Source: Incurvaria masculella (lineage: Eukaryota; Arthropoda; Insecta; Lepidoptera; Incurvariidae). Taken from it: a stretch of 64,000 nucleotides of DNA. The stretch's first letter is position 1; each line of letters opens with the position of its first letter. The DNA is taken from positions 16,956,665 through 17,020,664 of the forward strand of contig OX335661.1 in NCBI GenBank assembly GCA_946894095.1. Direction: 5' to 3'. Shown here in pieces: positions 28,763 through 39,590 of the stretch. A program made the translations under genes and the position numbers. Under the pieces are notes generated by a model. It made no database searches. It had not been told where the DNA came from and saw only the letters and a program-made list of their open reading frames with translations.

Positions 28763-31700
28763 TTCTCGTAATCATTTTCACAGATCTTCTCGTCCCAGCC
28801 TACTTCGGACTTCCAAATATTTTGTAAAAGTATTTTGGATTTTACTGTTATTGGGCTCAGTATGCCAACGGGGTCAAATACCGTCATAACTAACTTCAGC
28901 ACCTCTCGTTTCGTAGGTCGTTGCTCGCCGGTGACGATCGTAGTCTTAAGTTTTTTCATAGATAAGTCGAATGCGAGGACATCTTCTCTTGGGTTCCAGT
29001 GCAGGCCCAACGTTCGTAGGTTCGGTGCTTCCTGTTGAGCTAGTGTGACCGTTCCGCTGGCTCGGTGTTCGGGCGGTACATCGCTTAATGCCTTTTCGTT
29101 CGATGCTGCCCAGGAGGTTATGAAAAAACCTCCTTTTCTGTGCGTTTTTCGTACGCCGTTGATGATTTCTCGCGCTTCCTCCAGGCTGTTAGTGCTGTCC
29201 AACATGTCATCAACATAATGGTTTCGGATTATAGCGTGCTTGACTCGATCGCTGGCTTCCGTGTCGTTGGTTGCATTGACATTTTTTACGTATTGGGCTG
29301 AGCACGGCGAGCTGGTAGCTCCGAACAGAAGTGACGTCATCACGTATTCGTCGGCCTTCGGCTGATTTCGGTCGCTTCGCCACAGAAAGCGTTGTGAGTC
29401 TTGGTCCGCGGCGATTATTTTTATTCTTAAAAACATTTCTTCTATGTCGGCGGTGAATCCGACTGCTCCTTGCCGAAATCTGAATATGCAGCCTAATAAC
29501 GAGTTCAACAGGTCCGGTCCGCTGAGCAGCTTGTCATTGAGCGCTACACTAGCGCTCCGTGCGGCGGCGTCAAAAACCACGCGGATCTTGTTAGGCTTAT
29601 TCGGGTTATACACAGCAAAATGTGGCAGGTAAAATGTACGTGGGCTGATGTTTCCTGCCTCGGCAGACGTTAACTTCCGTGCATAACCCTGTTCGATGTA
29701 ACGATTAATTTTATCTGCGTATCGTTCGGCGAAATCCGTATCTTTTTCCATTTTGATTTCGATGGAACGTAGCCGCTTTTCCGCGTGACGTCTGCTGGGC
29801 GGGAAACTGGTATCGCTGTCCTTCCATAGGAGTCCGGTTTCCCAACGTGGTCCGTCGATCTTTTTTGTTGTACTTTCCAGAATACTGTGAGCTTGCCTAA
29901 GGCTCGGCGTAATGCGTTGTTTGGGCTCGACTCCCATTTCCTCGGCTCCTACGTGCCGTCGAATTAACTCAGATACGTCGGTATTAACGTGCATCACGTA
30001 ATTTACGTTATTCTCATTTCTGTGGCCGTTCAAGTGCCCGTGAATGCACCATCCGAGGTGAGTAAATGAGGCTGCCGGCTCGTTAGGTGCACCGTTTCTT
30101 ATCTGCCGGCCCACAATAAGGTGCCAGTTGTCCTGACCTATCAAAATACCTACGGGCGAAGGATTTTCTAAATTTAGCTTAATTCCTTTCAAATGGCTGA
30201 AGGCCCGTAACGTCGCCGTCGGTATCGACGACGCGGCCGGCAAATGAAGCGTTTTCATCGTTTTGGCATTAATAAAAAATTCTTTGGCTTTACTGTCCGC
30301 GCCCTTAATGTGCAATCCTACGTGACGAGACGCGTCGGTCGTAGTTCCGGCTATGCCGCGTAGGGTCAGCTCACTCGTTGGCCCCGGTAGCCCTAATTTC
30401 GTAGCGAGGTCCTCGTTCATTAACGTGATAGCTGACCCGTCATCAAGGAAAGCTGACGTTTTAATACTTCCGTTAGGTCCGCGTAAAATCACAGGCAATA
30501 TTTTCAATAGAACTTTGCTGGAGCAACTTACGCAGCCTACGTCAACTTCGCGTTTATCTTCTGTTTCAGAGGTCGGATTATGTTTTTGTTCGTTGGACCT
30601 CCTCAACAGTGGGTGAGTTTTTCGTGACTTACTCTTAAGGCAATAGTTGCCGCGATGCCCTACCTTTAAGCAACGGTAACATCCATTTAATCTCTGAACC
30701 GTTAAAAATCTATCGTCAACCGACATACCCATGAATTTTGAACAATAATTATATTCATGTCCGTCTTGCTCGCACAACTCGCATTTTCTTACAAATTTAG
30801 CGTCGCTGCTTTTAAAATTCTCGCTCGCGGTAGCAGCGAACACTCGTGGATGCGGCGGGAGTGGGGGTCGGGCGTACGTAGCGCGTGGGAGGTTGCGCGG
30901 CTCCCTGATTGGCTGAGGCGCGCCACTTGACGCTACTGCGGGTGTTGCTAAATCAAAACGTCTCGGGATGTTGCGTGCGATTTGGTCTAACCATCGCTCA
31001 AATATACAAATTGGAGGTTGTTTCGACTGATCGTTCTGCGCGTGAAGCCACCACATATGACGTAGATGCTCCGGTAACTTATCTTCGATACTATTAAGCA
31101 AATCGGTATCTTCAACGCGAGCTCGGTAGTTTGCTGCGCGGTCGGAATTATTAAAATAAGACACGGAGTCCGAATACACAACAGACATGAGACCTCCAAT
31201 AAGTGTAGCCAGATCGCACAAACTTTCTCGGCTTGTTGAGTCGCGAATTCTCGGAAATGATTTTATCGAAGTTAACATTTGAGACACAACAATAGAAGGG
31301 GACCCGTATTTATCTTCTAGCCGGTTAAAAATTCTTTTCAGATTTGACGGGTGATTCAAAAGTACTGAAACCGTACGGCGCGCCTCTCCTTGCAGTGACT
31401 TTTGAACTTTTGCAAAAACATCGCGATCGGACAAACTTTTATTATTTAAAAGTGAATTTAACGTGTCCGCATAAATATACCATTGCCCAATGGAACCATC
31501 AAAATTAGGGAGATCGTTAAGTGACTGCTTTGCACCAAGATATAAAATAGCCTTACTCACATGGTCCGCGGTGGCCGGCGATGCGGCGGCTGCGGCGTCG
31601 GCGTTCCAGGCTCGCTCCCTCGCAGGCACTGGGTCGGTCACTCGGTGGGCAGGAGCAGTCACTTCGCGCACAGGTATCGTCACTTCGCGCACAGGTATCG

Positions 31701-32340
31701 TCACTTCGGGCACAGGTACTGTCACTTTGCACACAGGCTCGTTCACGTGCGGGGCTCGTTCGGCTGGCAGCAGTCTCGCGTCCTCTTGTTGCTGCAGCCA
31801 TTTTCGGGTCAGCTCCTCCCGGTTCGGCTCGTCGAGGTCGTCGCCGCCGCACGATGATTCTTCTTCTAGGCAGATTAGCCGCGCCTGGGCTAGCTGCGTC
31901 GCTGCTTGGGCTTCTTCCAGCTTCCGCTTGGCCAGCTCCATCTCGGCCTGACGTCGCTGTCTGGATCTGGCCGTGCTGGTCGTAGATGCCGCTCGTCCGC
32001 TGCGTGCCGGTGCCGGAGGTCCGTTGTCTGGTCGTGGTCGCACGGTGTCGTGCGTGTCCGCCGTCGTGGTGCCATGAGACCACGTGTTGGTCTCCGTCGC
32101 GGTGGCACGTGGACGTGTGGAAGGCGTGGCGGTCCTCTCGGCTCGTTCTGTCGGCGGCGTCCCGGACGGCTGCTTCGGTGAGTCGGTCCCTCCCTCGGGT
32201 GGCGCAGGGGGGCCGGACGTCGTGGGGTTGGTCGCGGCCTCTGGCGTCGTGGAGATGGCCGCGGTCGTGGCTTGTTCCGACGGAGTTCTTGTTGCAGCCG
32301 CAGGTCGTTCCGCGTTCTTCCGGCTTCTCGTGATCGGCAT
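28693..32340 (-). CDS. BEL/Pao Gag-protease-reverse transcriptase polyprotein, truncated
   Basis: About 1215 residues from the first ATG (32340, MPITRSRKN); upstream codons run into the LTR without an ATG. Order: Ser/Thr/Pro-rich N-terminus (1-120), coiled-coil-like RQAEMELAKRKLEEAQ (~135-170), capsid-like region, two zinc knuckles (CELCEQDGHEYNYC ~517 and CYRCLKVGHRGNYC ~560), protease with FLDDGSAITL (~627), and reverse transcriptase with RVVFDAAARS, FTADIEEMF (~966) and YVDD (~1040). Normal Pao polyproteins continue through RNase H and integrase; this one stops at SWKPTQ, reading out of frame into integrase sequence. The N-terminal VPVPEVTIPVREVT repeats are a short internal tandem. Confidence 0.93.
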   Translation of the reverse strand: MPITRSRKNAERPAAATRTPSEQATTAAISTTPEAATNPTTSGPPAPPEGGTDSPKQPSGTPPTERAERTATPSTRPRATATETNTWSHGTTTADTHDTVRPRPDNGPPAPARSGRAASTTSTARSRQRRQAEMELAKRKLEEAQAATQLAQARLICLEEESSCGGDDLDEPNREELTRKWLQQQEDARLLPAERAPHVNEPVCKVTVPVPEVTIPVREVTIPVREVTAPAHRVTDPVPARERAWNADAAAAASPATADHVSKAILYLGAKQSLNDLPNFDGSIGQWYIYADTLNSLLNNKSLSDRDVFAKVQKSLQGEARRTVSVLLNHPSNLKRIFNRLEDKYGSPSIVVSQMLTSIKSFPRIRDSTSRESLCDLATLIGGLMSVVYSDSVSYFNNSDRAANYRARVEDTDLLNSIEDKLPEHLRHMWWLHAQNDQSKQPPICIFERWLDQIARNIPRRFDLATPAVASSGAPQPIREPRNLPRATYARPPLPPHPRVFAATASENFKSSDAKFVRKCELCEQDGHEYNYCSKFMGMSVDDRFLTVQRLNGCYRCLKVGHRGNYCLKSKSRKTHPLLRRSNEQKHNPTSETEDKREVDVGCVSCSSKVLLKILPVILRGPNGSIKTSAFLDDGSAITLMNEDLATKLGLPGPTSELTLRGIAGTTTDASRHVGLHIKGADSKAKEFFINAKTMKTLHLPAASSIPTATLRAFSHLKGIKLNLENPSPVGILIGQDNWHLIVGRQIRNGAPNEPAASFTHLGWCIHGHLNGHRNENNVNYVMHVNTDVSELIRRHVGAEEMGVEPKQRITPSLRQAHSILESTTKKIDGPRWETGLLWKDSDTSFPPSRRHAEKRLRSIEIKMEKDTDFAERYADKINRYIEQGYARKLTSAEAGNISPRTFYLPHFAVYNPNKPNKIRVVFDAAARSASVALNDKLLSGPDLLNSLLGCIFRFRQGAVGFTADIEEMFLRIKIIAADQDSQRFLWRSDRNQPKADEYVMTSLLFGATSSPCSAQYVKNVNATNDTEASDRVKHAIIRNHYVDDMLDSTNSLEEAREIINGVRKTHRKGGFFITSWAASNEKALSDVPPEHRASGTVTLAQQEAPNLRTLGLHWNPREDVLAFDLSMKKLKTTIVTGEQRPTKREVLKLVMTVFDPVGILSPITVKSKILLQNIWKSEVGWDEKICENDYENWKVWLAQIASYRNVFRSWKPTQ

Positions 32341-32374
32341 GATGTTGTCGTGATCCAGGTCGCAGGGACTGGAT

Positions 32375-32392
32375 CCGGCTCGAAGTGGACCA
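32375..32392 (-). promoter_or_regulatory. Primer-binding site of BEL/Pao element
   Basis: The element strand reads TGGTCCACTTCGAGCCGG two bases after the 5' LTR. TGG pairs with the CCA end of a tRNA; I could not assign which tRNA. Confidence 0.7.
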
Positions 32393-32394
32393 GA

Positions 32395-33757
32395 TGTATC
32401 CGCCACCCCCCGAAGCTCAGTGGACTGTAGTACGTGGACGGCGGGCGGAGGCGGCGGGGTACAGGGTCTCCGATAGCTCGATCGTAGCGACGTCCGCTAC
32501 CTCCAGTTCCAGCCGACGGGGTGCCTCCCTGCAGGACTCGATGTCGATCCGGAGATCTCGTAGGTCAGGGGTCGTGGTGCCGGAACCGAAGCGTAGTATT
32601 TCGATCAGAATAAAACACCGTAATGTTGTAGCGAACGTAACGTATATTGAAATTTAATTTCCTTAACTACCTTGAAAAGTAATAAAATAGACGGCCACTA
32701 GAGCCTCTCCGTACTTTGATTCCTATTTCGTTTTACAAAATGTACTGCTCTAGCCTTATATCTTTGGTTGTACATGTTGGACTTAAAATCTAAACATATG
32801 TGCGGATAGATCTCGCTGAGATCTATCCAAATAGTATAAGGTACATTGGCCTTTTGTGGAGACTCGTAAAATAGGCTCAATATTGTTGTCTCCCATTACA
32901 ATTTCTTGCATAAATATAACTTTGCCTCAACCCCATTCGTGGTACACATGCTAGACTTTCGTGTTGGGTACATCATTCGATAGGTACTTTTTTCGCTCTT
33001 TCCATACATGTACAAATAAATTCGTAACTTTAAGATTTAATACAATTTCTTGCTTTCAAAGATATTTTACATGGTACATTTTTCGAGTTGCCTCGTTCGG
33101 CCGCCAAGAGGGCGCGCGCGTCGTTGTGCTAAATTCGTCCGCGGCGCGCAGAGCGCGTCCGCTGCTTTTATTTTAAAATGGACTTTTCGTAAAATTACAT
33201 AATATCTCGTATATGATATATTCTCAAAAATAACAAAAACATATATTTCTTCCGTGTGGCTTTACATAGGTTATAAAACACTAAGACCATATAGCTTCTA
33301 AAATATTATAATATTGTTCGTGGAGTCATGCGGCACGTATATACATTTATTTACAACAAGACTCATATACTTTATTTACAATATTATTCTAAAAGGACTT
33401 ATAGCTAACACAATTATCAAAAAACATATCGTGGCCTCGCCTGAGGTTACTTAACTGAGCTGTACACGTTATTTATCTTACAGTCCTAAACACACATTAT
33501 CTAAGTATCGTATATTTACAACATAATACAAATGAACATATTTCGGGGCATAATGTGTGAGTAAGGCAATCTATATCTCGGTGCAAGCAGTCATAATAAT
33601 ATCATAGGGCTTTTCGTGGGTATCGGTCGTAGGCGAGGCAGATAATTGTGAAAGGCGTGCGGGGGAGGGGACAGGTAGCGCGCCTGGCAGGTAGTGCGCG
33701 TCAGTGTCTTTTGTTTCGGTTCGCGCTCCTCGTGATATCTTGATTTAGTCCAATACA
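32395..33757 (-). repeat. BEL/Pao 5' LTR
   Basis: 1363 bp, same length as the other LTR. Supplies promoter and 5' leader for the element; it contains a GC-rich block (33105-33170) and a long AT-rich block. No substitutions against 26593-27955 were noticed, which implies insertion very recently on an evolutionary scale, or gene conversion. Confidence 0.95.
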
Positions 33758-33762
33758 TAAAG

Positions 33763-34795
33763 ATTGCGGAACGCTATAAAAGCGGTTTTCTCATCTCAAC
33801 AGCTTCCTAGGCTGAGTGGTCAGTCTGAGTTCTCACCTAATTTGGCGTTTACGGAACTTTGAAGTTACGTTAAAACGCCAAATCCCATACAAATGTTTAC
33901 TACTTATTCTGTGGATTTACTTCTTCAAGCTCTTAAAGACAAACTCGGACAAGACTTCCGATTTGTATGAAAACGCGGAGTCGGCGTAAACGGCACCGTC
34001 GACGTATTTACGCCGACCATAGGGAACGCTGTATATGGAATTTTGTAGAATAAAAACACCCAATGCTTTAAAAGTAATTACTTTACATCTTAAACTTTTA
34101 AATATACATCCAAAAATTATATTTAAATATACTTTTAAGTTTACAACTTTAAGGTAATATAATACAGTTAACAATTAACGGACGTAATAACAATGAACCT
34201 GAGTTTAGTACGGGATTAGCACTCGACTAACCAAATAAAAACCGGTTAAGGCGCCCAATGACGCTAACGTTACGATATTTTGGGAGTATTTAAATTGTTA
34301 TATCAGAGTCGGTGAAGAATAAATAACAGTCAAAAATTAAAATATCAAAGTTTGGACTATTATCTAGTGTATGACCTTAAAACGGTTTTAATGCGTTGCT
34401 TATATTATTTAAAAAAATAAGTTTGTAGATGTCCATTTACTAGGTTTTCAATCGCAAATACTCTGCCGATTTTTAGCTTAATTTTAGCAGCACCGACGAG
34501 CATCCTCTATGGTTGGAGGGTCTCTAAATTCAGGGTCACCTCGGGGTCGTCGATGACACGCACGGCAAGATAGTATCGAGTCCAGGGAGCCCATAGACCT
34601 AGCATGCGATCCTATTTATGTTAAATGTAGTGCGTTGCATAGTATTTGAATCCTTGTAGGTATGCGACGCATGAATCTAGTTATAGACATTCATCCCTAG
34701 GATTAGAGCCGCACGACGTATCAAAATGAATTCTTTCACCTATCCGATGTCTGACTAAGTAAATATACTTTTTCATGCTAAGCAGGTACGTGGCT
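33763..34795. other. Intergenic DNA right of the BEL/Pao element
   Basis: No gene recognised. A small inverted repeat, GAATTC-free, surrounds 33845-33880 (ACGGAACTTTGAAGTTACGT). A minus-strand frame of 85 codons at 33917-34174 has no family motif. Confidence 0.4.
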
Positions 34796-35070
34796 TATTC
34801 CAAGGAATGTGATATGTATGTCTGTATAATCGACCGTGAAGCAAGGAGACATTCATTGAAGAAAGAACCCAGTAAAAATAACTACTTTACGAATATACTG
34901 CAAGGCTTACCATTCGCGGGTATTGCGTCTACCAATTTCGCCACCGGCTGTACACCCATGATTTGGAATTATCCTACAGTCCCTCCTCCCATAATGAATG
35001 CCTCCTACTAATATATTCTGTCCTTGCTTCACGATCGATTGAACATACATACATATCACATTCCTTCGAT
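34796..35070. mobile_element. SINE S2 copy with long terminal inverted repeats
   Basis: The inside (34815-35010) matches the SINE at 19738-19990. Its ends are about 45-base inverted repeats: AAGGAATGTGATATGTATG with ATCGACCGTGAAGCAAGGA at the left, the complement at 35020-35065. So a SINE tail is present in both orientations, forming a foldback. Confidence 0.75.
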
Positions 35071-35511
35071 TTCTGGACTATCAGGATCACGTTCATTTGG
35101 AGCTTCTTCAGTTTCAGTTTCAGTTTCTGAAAATGGAAGATTCTTCATCGGAAAATGGGCTCCTTTCCTCTTGGTGTGCTCTCTGTGACTCCTATTTCTC
35201 TGGCTCGTGAGACTGCGCAGCCTGTTCCTCCGTGAGTAAAGACGTCTTCGTCCCACGTCCGAGAGCAGCCATTTCTTCTTCTTTCTCCTCTCGAGGACCG
35301 CCGCCCTCGTGTCCGATGTGTCGGTGAGCTCCTCCGGTTCTAGGGTTTCGTCAGCAGACATCGGCAGCACGTTGACCGGGTCCCTTTCAGCGTTTTCAGC
35401 GCTGCTGGCATCGAGGATTTGTTGAGCGTTACGTGTCTCAGTCGAGGAAACCAGCACGTTTTCAGTTATTGCGCTTTCCTGAGGAGGTGGAATCGCGCTG
35501 AGGAGGGTGAC
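35056..35511 (-). CDS. Unrecognised acidic/basic protein, probable last exon
   Basis: Open frame with a good acceptor (GTTTTCCAG) at 35512. It encodes an acidic stretch (DETLEPEELTDTSDT), a strongly basic run (ERRKKKKWLLSDVGRRRLYS, then RNRLRSLTSQRNRSHREHTK) and an acidic end (ETETETEEAPNERD). Codon usage looks gene-like and there are no simple repeats. The stop (IEGM then TGA) falls inside the inverted repeat at 35041-35068, so the natural C-terminus may have been lost by that insertion. No family recognised; function unknown. Confidence 0.4.
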   Translation of the reverse strand, partial: VTLLSAIPPPQESAITENVLVSSTETRNAQQILDASSAENAERDPVNVLPMSADETLEPEELTDTSDTRAAVLERRKKKKWLLSDVGRRRLYSRRNRLRSLTSQRNRSHREHTKRKGAHFPMKNLPFSETETETEEAPNERDPDSPEIEGM

Positions 35512-35911
35512 TGGAAAACGATTTATTGGATACGATTTCAATTGTAAGTTCATTTTTCAAAGTTCCAACGTAAATAGAGATAAGTTAGGTAATAAATTGG
35601 GAAAAATATGGGTAATTTATTGAATATCTATTTATAGAATCAATTAGGTGATTTTTTTTTTGGCAGGTCTCTTTAAATAATAGGTAGGCAGGATGTTGAA
35701 GTAAAGGCGGCTGTTCCACACTAAACAGGGTGTATTCGACTCTTTTTTTAAGCTTATGGAGAGTAAAGAAATCCTCATTCAAACCTGACCAGTAATTTTC
35801 AACATTTTCTTAGAAACCACTTGGACTTGAAATTGACGAAATCAAACATTTTTGTAAAGTTCGCAGTTTTTAAGTTTTATTTTGCCTGAAAACGGTGTTG
35901 GGTACGTACCC

Positions 35912-36055
35912 ATAAAGACGACTGCTACGATATATTTCATCACCTCTGAAATGAGAATCGGTCCAGTTGAAGCACTCGTTTTCCCTAATAAATGTCATTT
36001 GTCGTGTAGTCATTTGTAGAGACAATCTCATTTTGCACTTTGTGGAGCAAAATGT
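35912..36055 (-). CDS. Candidate upstream exon of the same unrecognised gene
   Basis: Between a TTTTCAG acceptor and a TATGG|GTACGT donor the minus strand reads TFCSTKCKMRLSLQ, then FIRENECFNWTDSHFRGDEI and YRSSRLYG. The spaced cysteines and lack of repeats suggest a real coding exon, but I recognise no family, and another exon may lie near 35600-35770 (NEDFFTLHKLKKRVEYTLFS). Confidence 0.3.
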
Positions 36056-36159
36056 GCCTGAAAAGTACCTAGTAGGTGCATGCTGGAACAACAATGATGT
36101 TTTCTAATTGCTACTTGTGACTGTAGGTTACCAGAAATGTACAGTCGAACAAAGGAAGA

Positions 36160-36567
36160 TTGGATTCCTGCAAACCATTATTTAAAGAGCTGAACATATT
36201 GACCTTACCTGCACTATACATTTATGATGTTTATTTATTTGTTAAAAAATATCCACATTATTTTAAAAATATCAGCTCCATCCACCAATACAACACACGA
36301 AGTCGGAGCTGTAACAAATTAAGCTACACGCAACCTAAGATTGCACTGTATCGCAATAGCGTATTTTTTATGAGCACAAAAATATTTAATAATATAACGA
36401 ATAAGTTTAAAGACCTGGACTTCAATAATTTAAAAAAAGGTTTAATTAATTGGCTAGTAGAAAAATGTATTTATTCTTTAGACGATTTCCTAAAAATTAA
36501 AGAAAGCTAAATTGTAAATGTAAGGTATAAGTAAATTATGTTTAATCTTGTTTGTACATAAATACTA
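36160..36567 (+). mobile_element. Non-LTR retrotransposon ORF2 C-terminus
   Basis: The open frame to 36510 starts CKPLFKELNILTLPALYIYD and has HQYNTRSRS, FNNITNKFKDLDFN and VEKCIYSLDDFLK, the pattern at the end of many insect LINE reverse transcriptases (LFKELxILTLPSLYI...HxYNTR...YSxxEF). Truncated at its 5' end. A relative is at 53190-53570 on the minus strand. Confidence 0.8.
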
Positions 36568-37395
36568 GCAGCCCGTCCCGGCTTTGCACGGGCATAATAT
36601 CATTTACAAAAATTTTATTTTGACAAAATGATACACAAATAAACCCTTTTTACGTAGAGTTCCTATATTGAAATATTTGAAATAAAAAAAACTTAGATAT
36701 TATTATCAGATGATTAAGAGATATTAGAGAAATAATAAATTCAAAGTGCTATAGGGAGAACGGCGGCCTCCAACGCACTATTTATAGGCACGCTCCCGCC
36801 GCCCCGGCCGGCCGGTACCGCCGCAAACTCTACGTCCCGCACTTTTTAAATTTGTAATATCTTCGAAAATATTCATTTAAATCATATGCTGTAACGGGCC
36901 ATATAGATCTATATTAAATCAAAAATGTATTAAAGGTATTTAATTGGATAAGGATTAATGCTGTATTGGTTAAAATCACTTCGAAAATTAGCCATTATTT
37001 GTCGTAAAAAGTAAATGACAAAAAAATGTTATTGTGGGATATCCATAAGAGATAGACATATACCATCGCCGAGTTTTCTGTAGACCTTTTCAATGTTTAC
37101 ATTACTTAGTAAATTATTTTGATAAATCTCGTAGGAGTCAGCCTGCGTTTGCAATGTAAGCGGAAAAAATGAAATTTTTTATGACATCACATTGGAAAAC
37201 TCAAAAATAACAGTATTTCTCCACTATTTAATGGATATTATTATACATATAAACCTTCCTCTTTAATCACTCTATCCATTAAAAAAAACTGCATAAAAAT
37301 CCGTTGCGTAGTTTTAAAGATTTAAGCGTACATAGGGATATAGTGATATAGGGACAGAGAAAGCGATTTTGTTTTATACTATGTAGTGATAGTGA
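36568..37395 (+). repeat. Unclassified interspersed repeat, Helitron-like look
   Basis: Begins CTAGCAGCCCGTCCCGGC and TTTGCACGGG, ends GATTTTGTTTTATACTATG. This start/end pair is common in insect genomes; an embedded GC block at 36765-36840 interrupts it. The class is uncertain because no hairpin-CTRR end is clear. Confidence 0.45.
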
Positions 37396-37639
37396 TGATG
37401 TATCCTTATTTAATTTTTGTACGCCATAGCTGGCAATCTCGTGGAGATACCGAAAAGTTTTTTAAGTAACTCTGTAACACCCATAAGAGCACAAATAAGT
37501 TTCATTTCATTTCATTTCAAAGAGTTTAGGATACACATCCGGTTGAATGAAAAGATGAACAGTCGAAAAACTTTGACTTTTGGAAATAATTATAGTGTTG
37601 AGTATAGATTCAAACATAGTTGAGGAGCTACTGAGTAAA

Positions 37640-37840
37640 CTAAACCCTAACAAAATTGAATCAGAGGTTGTATTTAAACACCATTCATTTTTGCGTTTAA
37701 CCGGAAGTTCTGGATGGGTGACCATTTCAACCGTTGAAATGGTCACCCATCCAGAACTTAGCCGCGCTAAGAGGTGCTTACCCAGCTTATCGAATCGCAA
37801 GGCTACGCACCACTGGGCTACCAAGGCTGTCATAGTTACG
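37640..37840 (-). mobile_element. 5S/tRNA-like SINE head with 55-bp palindrome
   Basis: The minus strand from 37835 reads CTTGGTAGCCCAGTGGTGCG, GCGGCTAAGTTCTGGATGG and GTGACC, a diverged version of the head at 19640-19735. The C-box part is then mirrored: 37705-37731 and 37733-37759 are perfect 27-base complements around one base. Confidence 0.75.
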
Positions 37841-38225
37841 TAGGGCTATTCTTTGTCCATTGGCGAAGGCACAATTTTGCGCGGCGACTGCCATTAAAAT
37901 AGCGAAATCCTCTTCCAGGTCCTAACGTTTCCCCACACTTAAACGTTGTCAGATTTTAATAAAAAAAAATATATATCACTTGAGAAAGCTTCATTCTCAG
38001 TCCGTATGTTTTTTTTTATAATTATCTGTTTTTTTCTTTGGCTTATGTTCATTAGCCAATATTTTCCAATCCAAATGGTATATCAAAAAAATAAAACATA
38101 CACACATAGATTTCCACAATATATATTAGAACCCTAAATTTCCATGCCTAATAAAACATTAAGTGCATGGAAAGAGTTATCGCCCGTAGTATGGAGAATT
38201 GATAGGGCAACGACACTCTTACAAT
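37841..38225. other. Intergenic DNA
   Basis: Nothing recognised beyond AT-rich sequence. Confidence 0.35.
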
Positions 38226-38774
38226 TGGAGGTGGGCCATCCCGCTCACCTCCCCATACAAACGGGGAAAGAAGATCACGACCATATTTCTTGTCAGAGGT
38301 CCCAAATTTTATTCAAAATAGCTTTATTTGATCGAAATAGATGTCTGATGACCGTTGGCATTGTAAAATTGTGTTTGGTTTCTAAGTTATAAGGTTCGAA
38401 AGTTCGAATTTTTCGCGCGTTTTATACAATAACTTTGGAGGTGGATTACGCCATGATAAAGTAAGAACATCTTAAAAAGATTAGTCATCAGACATAGCTT
38501 ATTTAATCAAGATTTTTAATCTATTTGGTTTTTGTGAAATTTTTGACTACAGCGGTTGTGGTTTACTTTTAGCTATAAGTAGTTTTGTAATTCAAATTTT
38601 CGTAAATCTTACCAAATCGTACGTTATGCACATTGTCTTTTTTGTGGACGTGTTGCATCTTCCTCAGTACGGAGCCTGTCTTTTTCTTTGAAACAAAGAA
38701 GGTCTCAGAGCGCAACAGCACGGTTTTGTACCGTGCCCGCGAATGAGTTAGTCCCGCCGGGTTGGTCCACTTAA
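38226..38774 (+). mobile_element. TTAA MITE, copy 2
   Basis: Same family as 7414-7965; left end GGTGGGCCATCCCGCTCACC, right end GGGTTGGTCCACTTAA. The left TTAA is mutated (ATTGGA), so this is an older copy. Confidence 0.8.
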
Positions 38775-38865
38775 AGAGATGATTAGAGGATTCCATACTA
38801 AATTGTAGGTATTCCTTGCATCTTACAGTTGTAGCACACAAACCACCCGATTAGCAGAACTGAAA

Positions 38866-39590
38866 ATTATTCATGTTTTTCATTCAGTTAAATGTGGCCG
38901 AGCAATATAAGTCCTGGCATGGCACCTAGTTTCTCTTTGGCGATCGGGCTAGTTAACATTTGGAAATAAATAAAACGAGTTCCCACTTTTATGGAATTTT
39001 ATTATTTATCATAAAGTAACATGTACAAAAACTCGCATACATCATTGATAACCTACAAAATGCTTCACGATTCAACGTCGAACTTTTGTTTCTCACATTT
39101 CACGTCGGTAAACCCTTTTGAACTTCTTTTCATTTTTTACACAACAAATCATATTGTATGCACTTACAGATTTTTTTCTAGCAAATTTCATATTGAAAAT
39201 AAACAAAATAAAAGAAATCTGGCATTCTATCATAGTAGAATTTGACCTTTGATTAGTAAATATGACGGTACTCGATAACAAAGATTGGTGCTGTGAGTTC
39301 CAGGATTCAAAAATACGAGTGCATTTCTTCCTGTCCATGTCACAAGAATACGGGATTTGTCGTTCCTGGTTCAGGTTCCACGTAAACTGTAGGTCCCTTT
39401 CCTTCCTTTTGTAACATTGAATTTCGTCGGGTTGTACCATCGCATTGCCGCTTCGGCCATCAAACGATAGTCGAAGCAGCAATTAAAAAAATGCCCATGT
39501 TTTTCATCCAGTTCCATGTAACCGTGCAATATAAGAAGGGTCCTGGCATGGTACCTAGCTCCAATGTGGCGTGTAGAGCAAATGTCTAGT
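38866..39590 (+). repeat. Two SINE-body scraps and AT-rich DNA
   Basis: 38870-38940 and 39490-39565 carry the shared SINE body in plus orientation (TTTTCATCCAGTTCCATGTA; GTCCTGGCATGG). No head or tail is intact. Between them nothing is recognised. Confidence 0.55.

Larger units (their letters stand above)
26593..33757 (-). mobile_element. BEL/Pao LTR retrotransposon, recent insertion with internal deletion
   Basis: 7165 bp. Two LTRs of exactly 1363 bp (TG...CA ends) appear identical where compared, and TAAAG flanks both sides (26588-26592 and 33758-33762) as the 5-bp target duplication. The internal region is 4439 bp, short for the superfamily, with gag, CCHC knuckles, protease and reverse transcriptase in one ORF, then only the C-terminal part of integrase in another frame. 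RNase H and the first two catalytic Asp of integrase are missing. It is therefore a young but non-autonomous copy. Confidence 0.96.

Noticed and set aside
31490..32353. Several plus-strand frames opposite the BEL/Pao gag region
   Set aside because: Antisense of a GC-rich, Ser/Thr/Pro-coding stretch; composition alone keeps them open.
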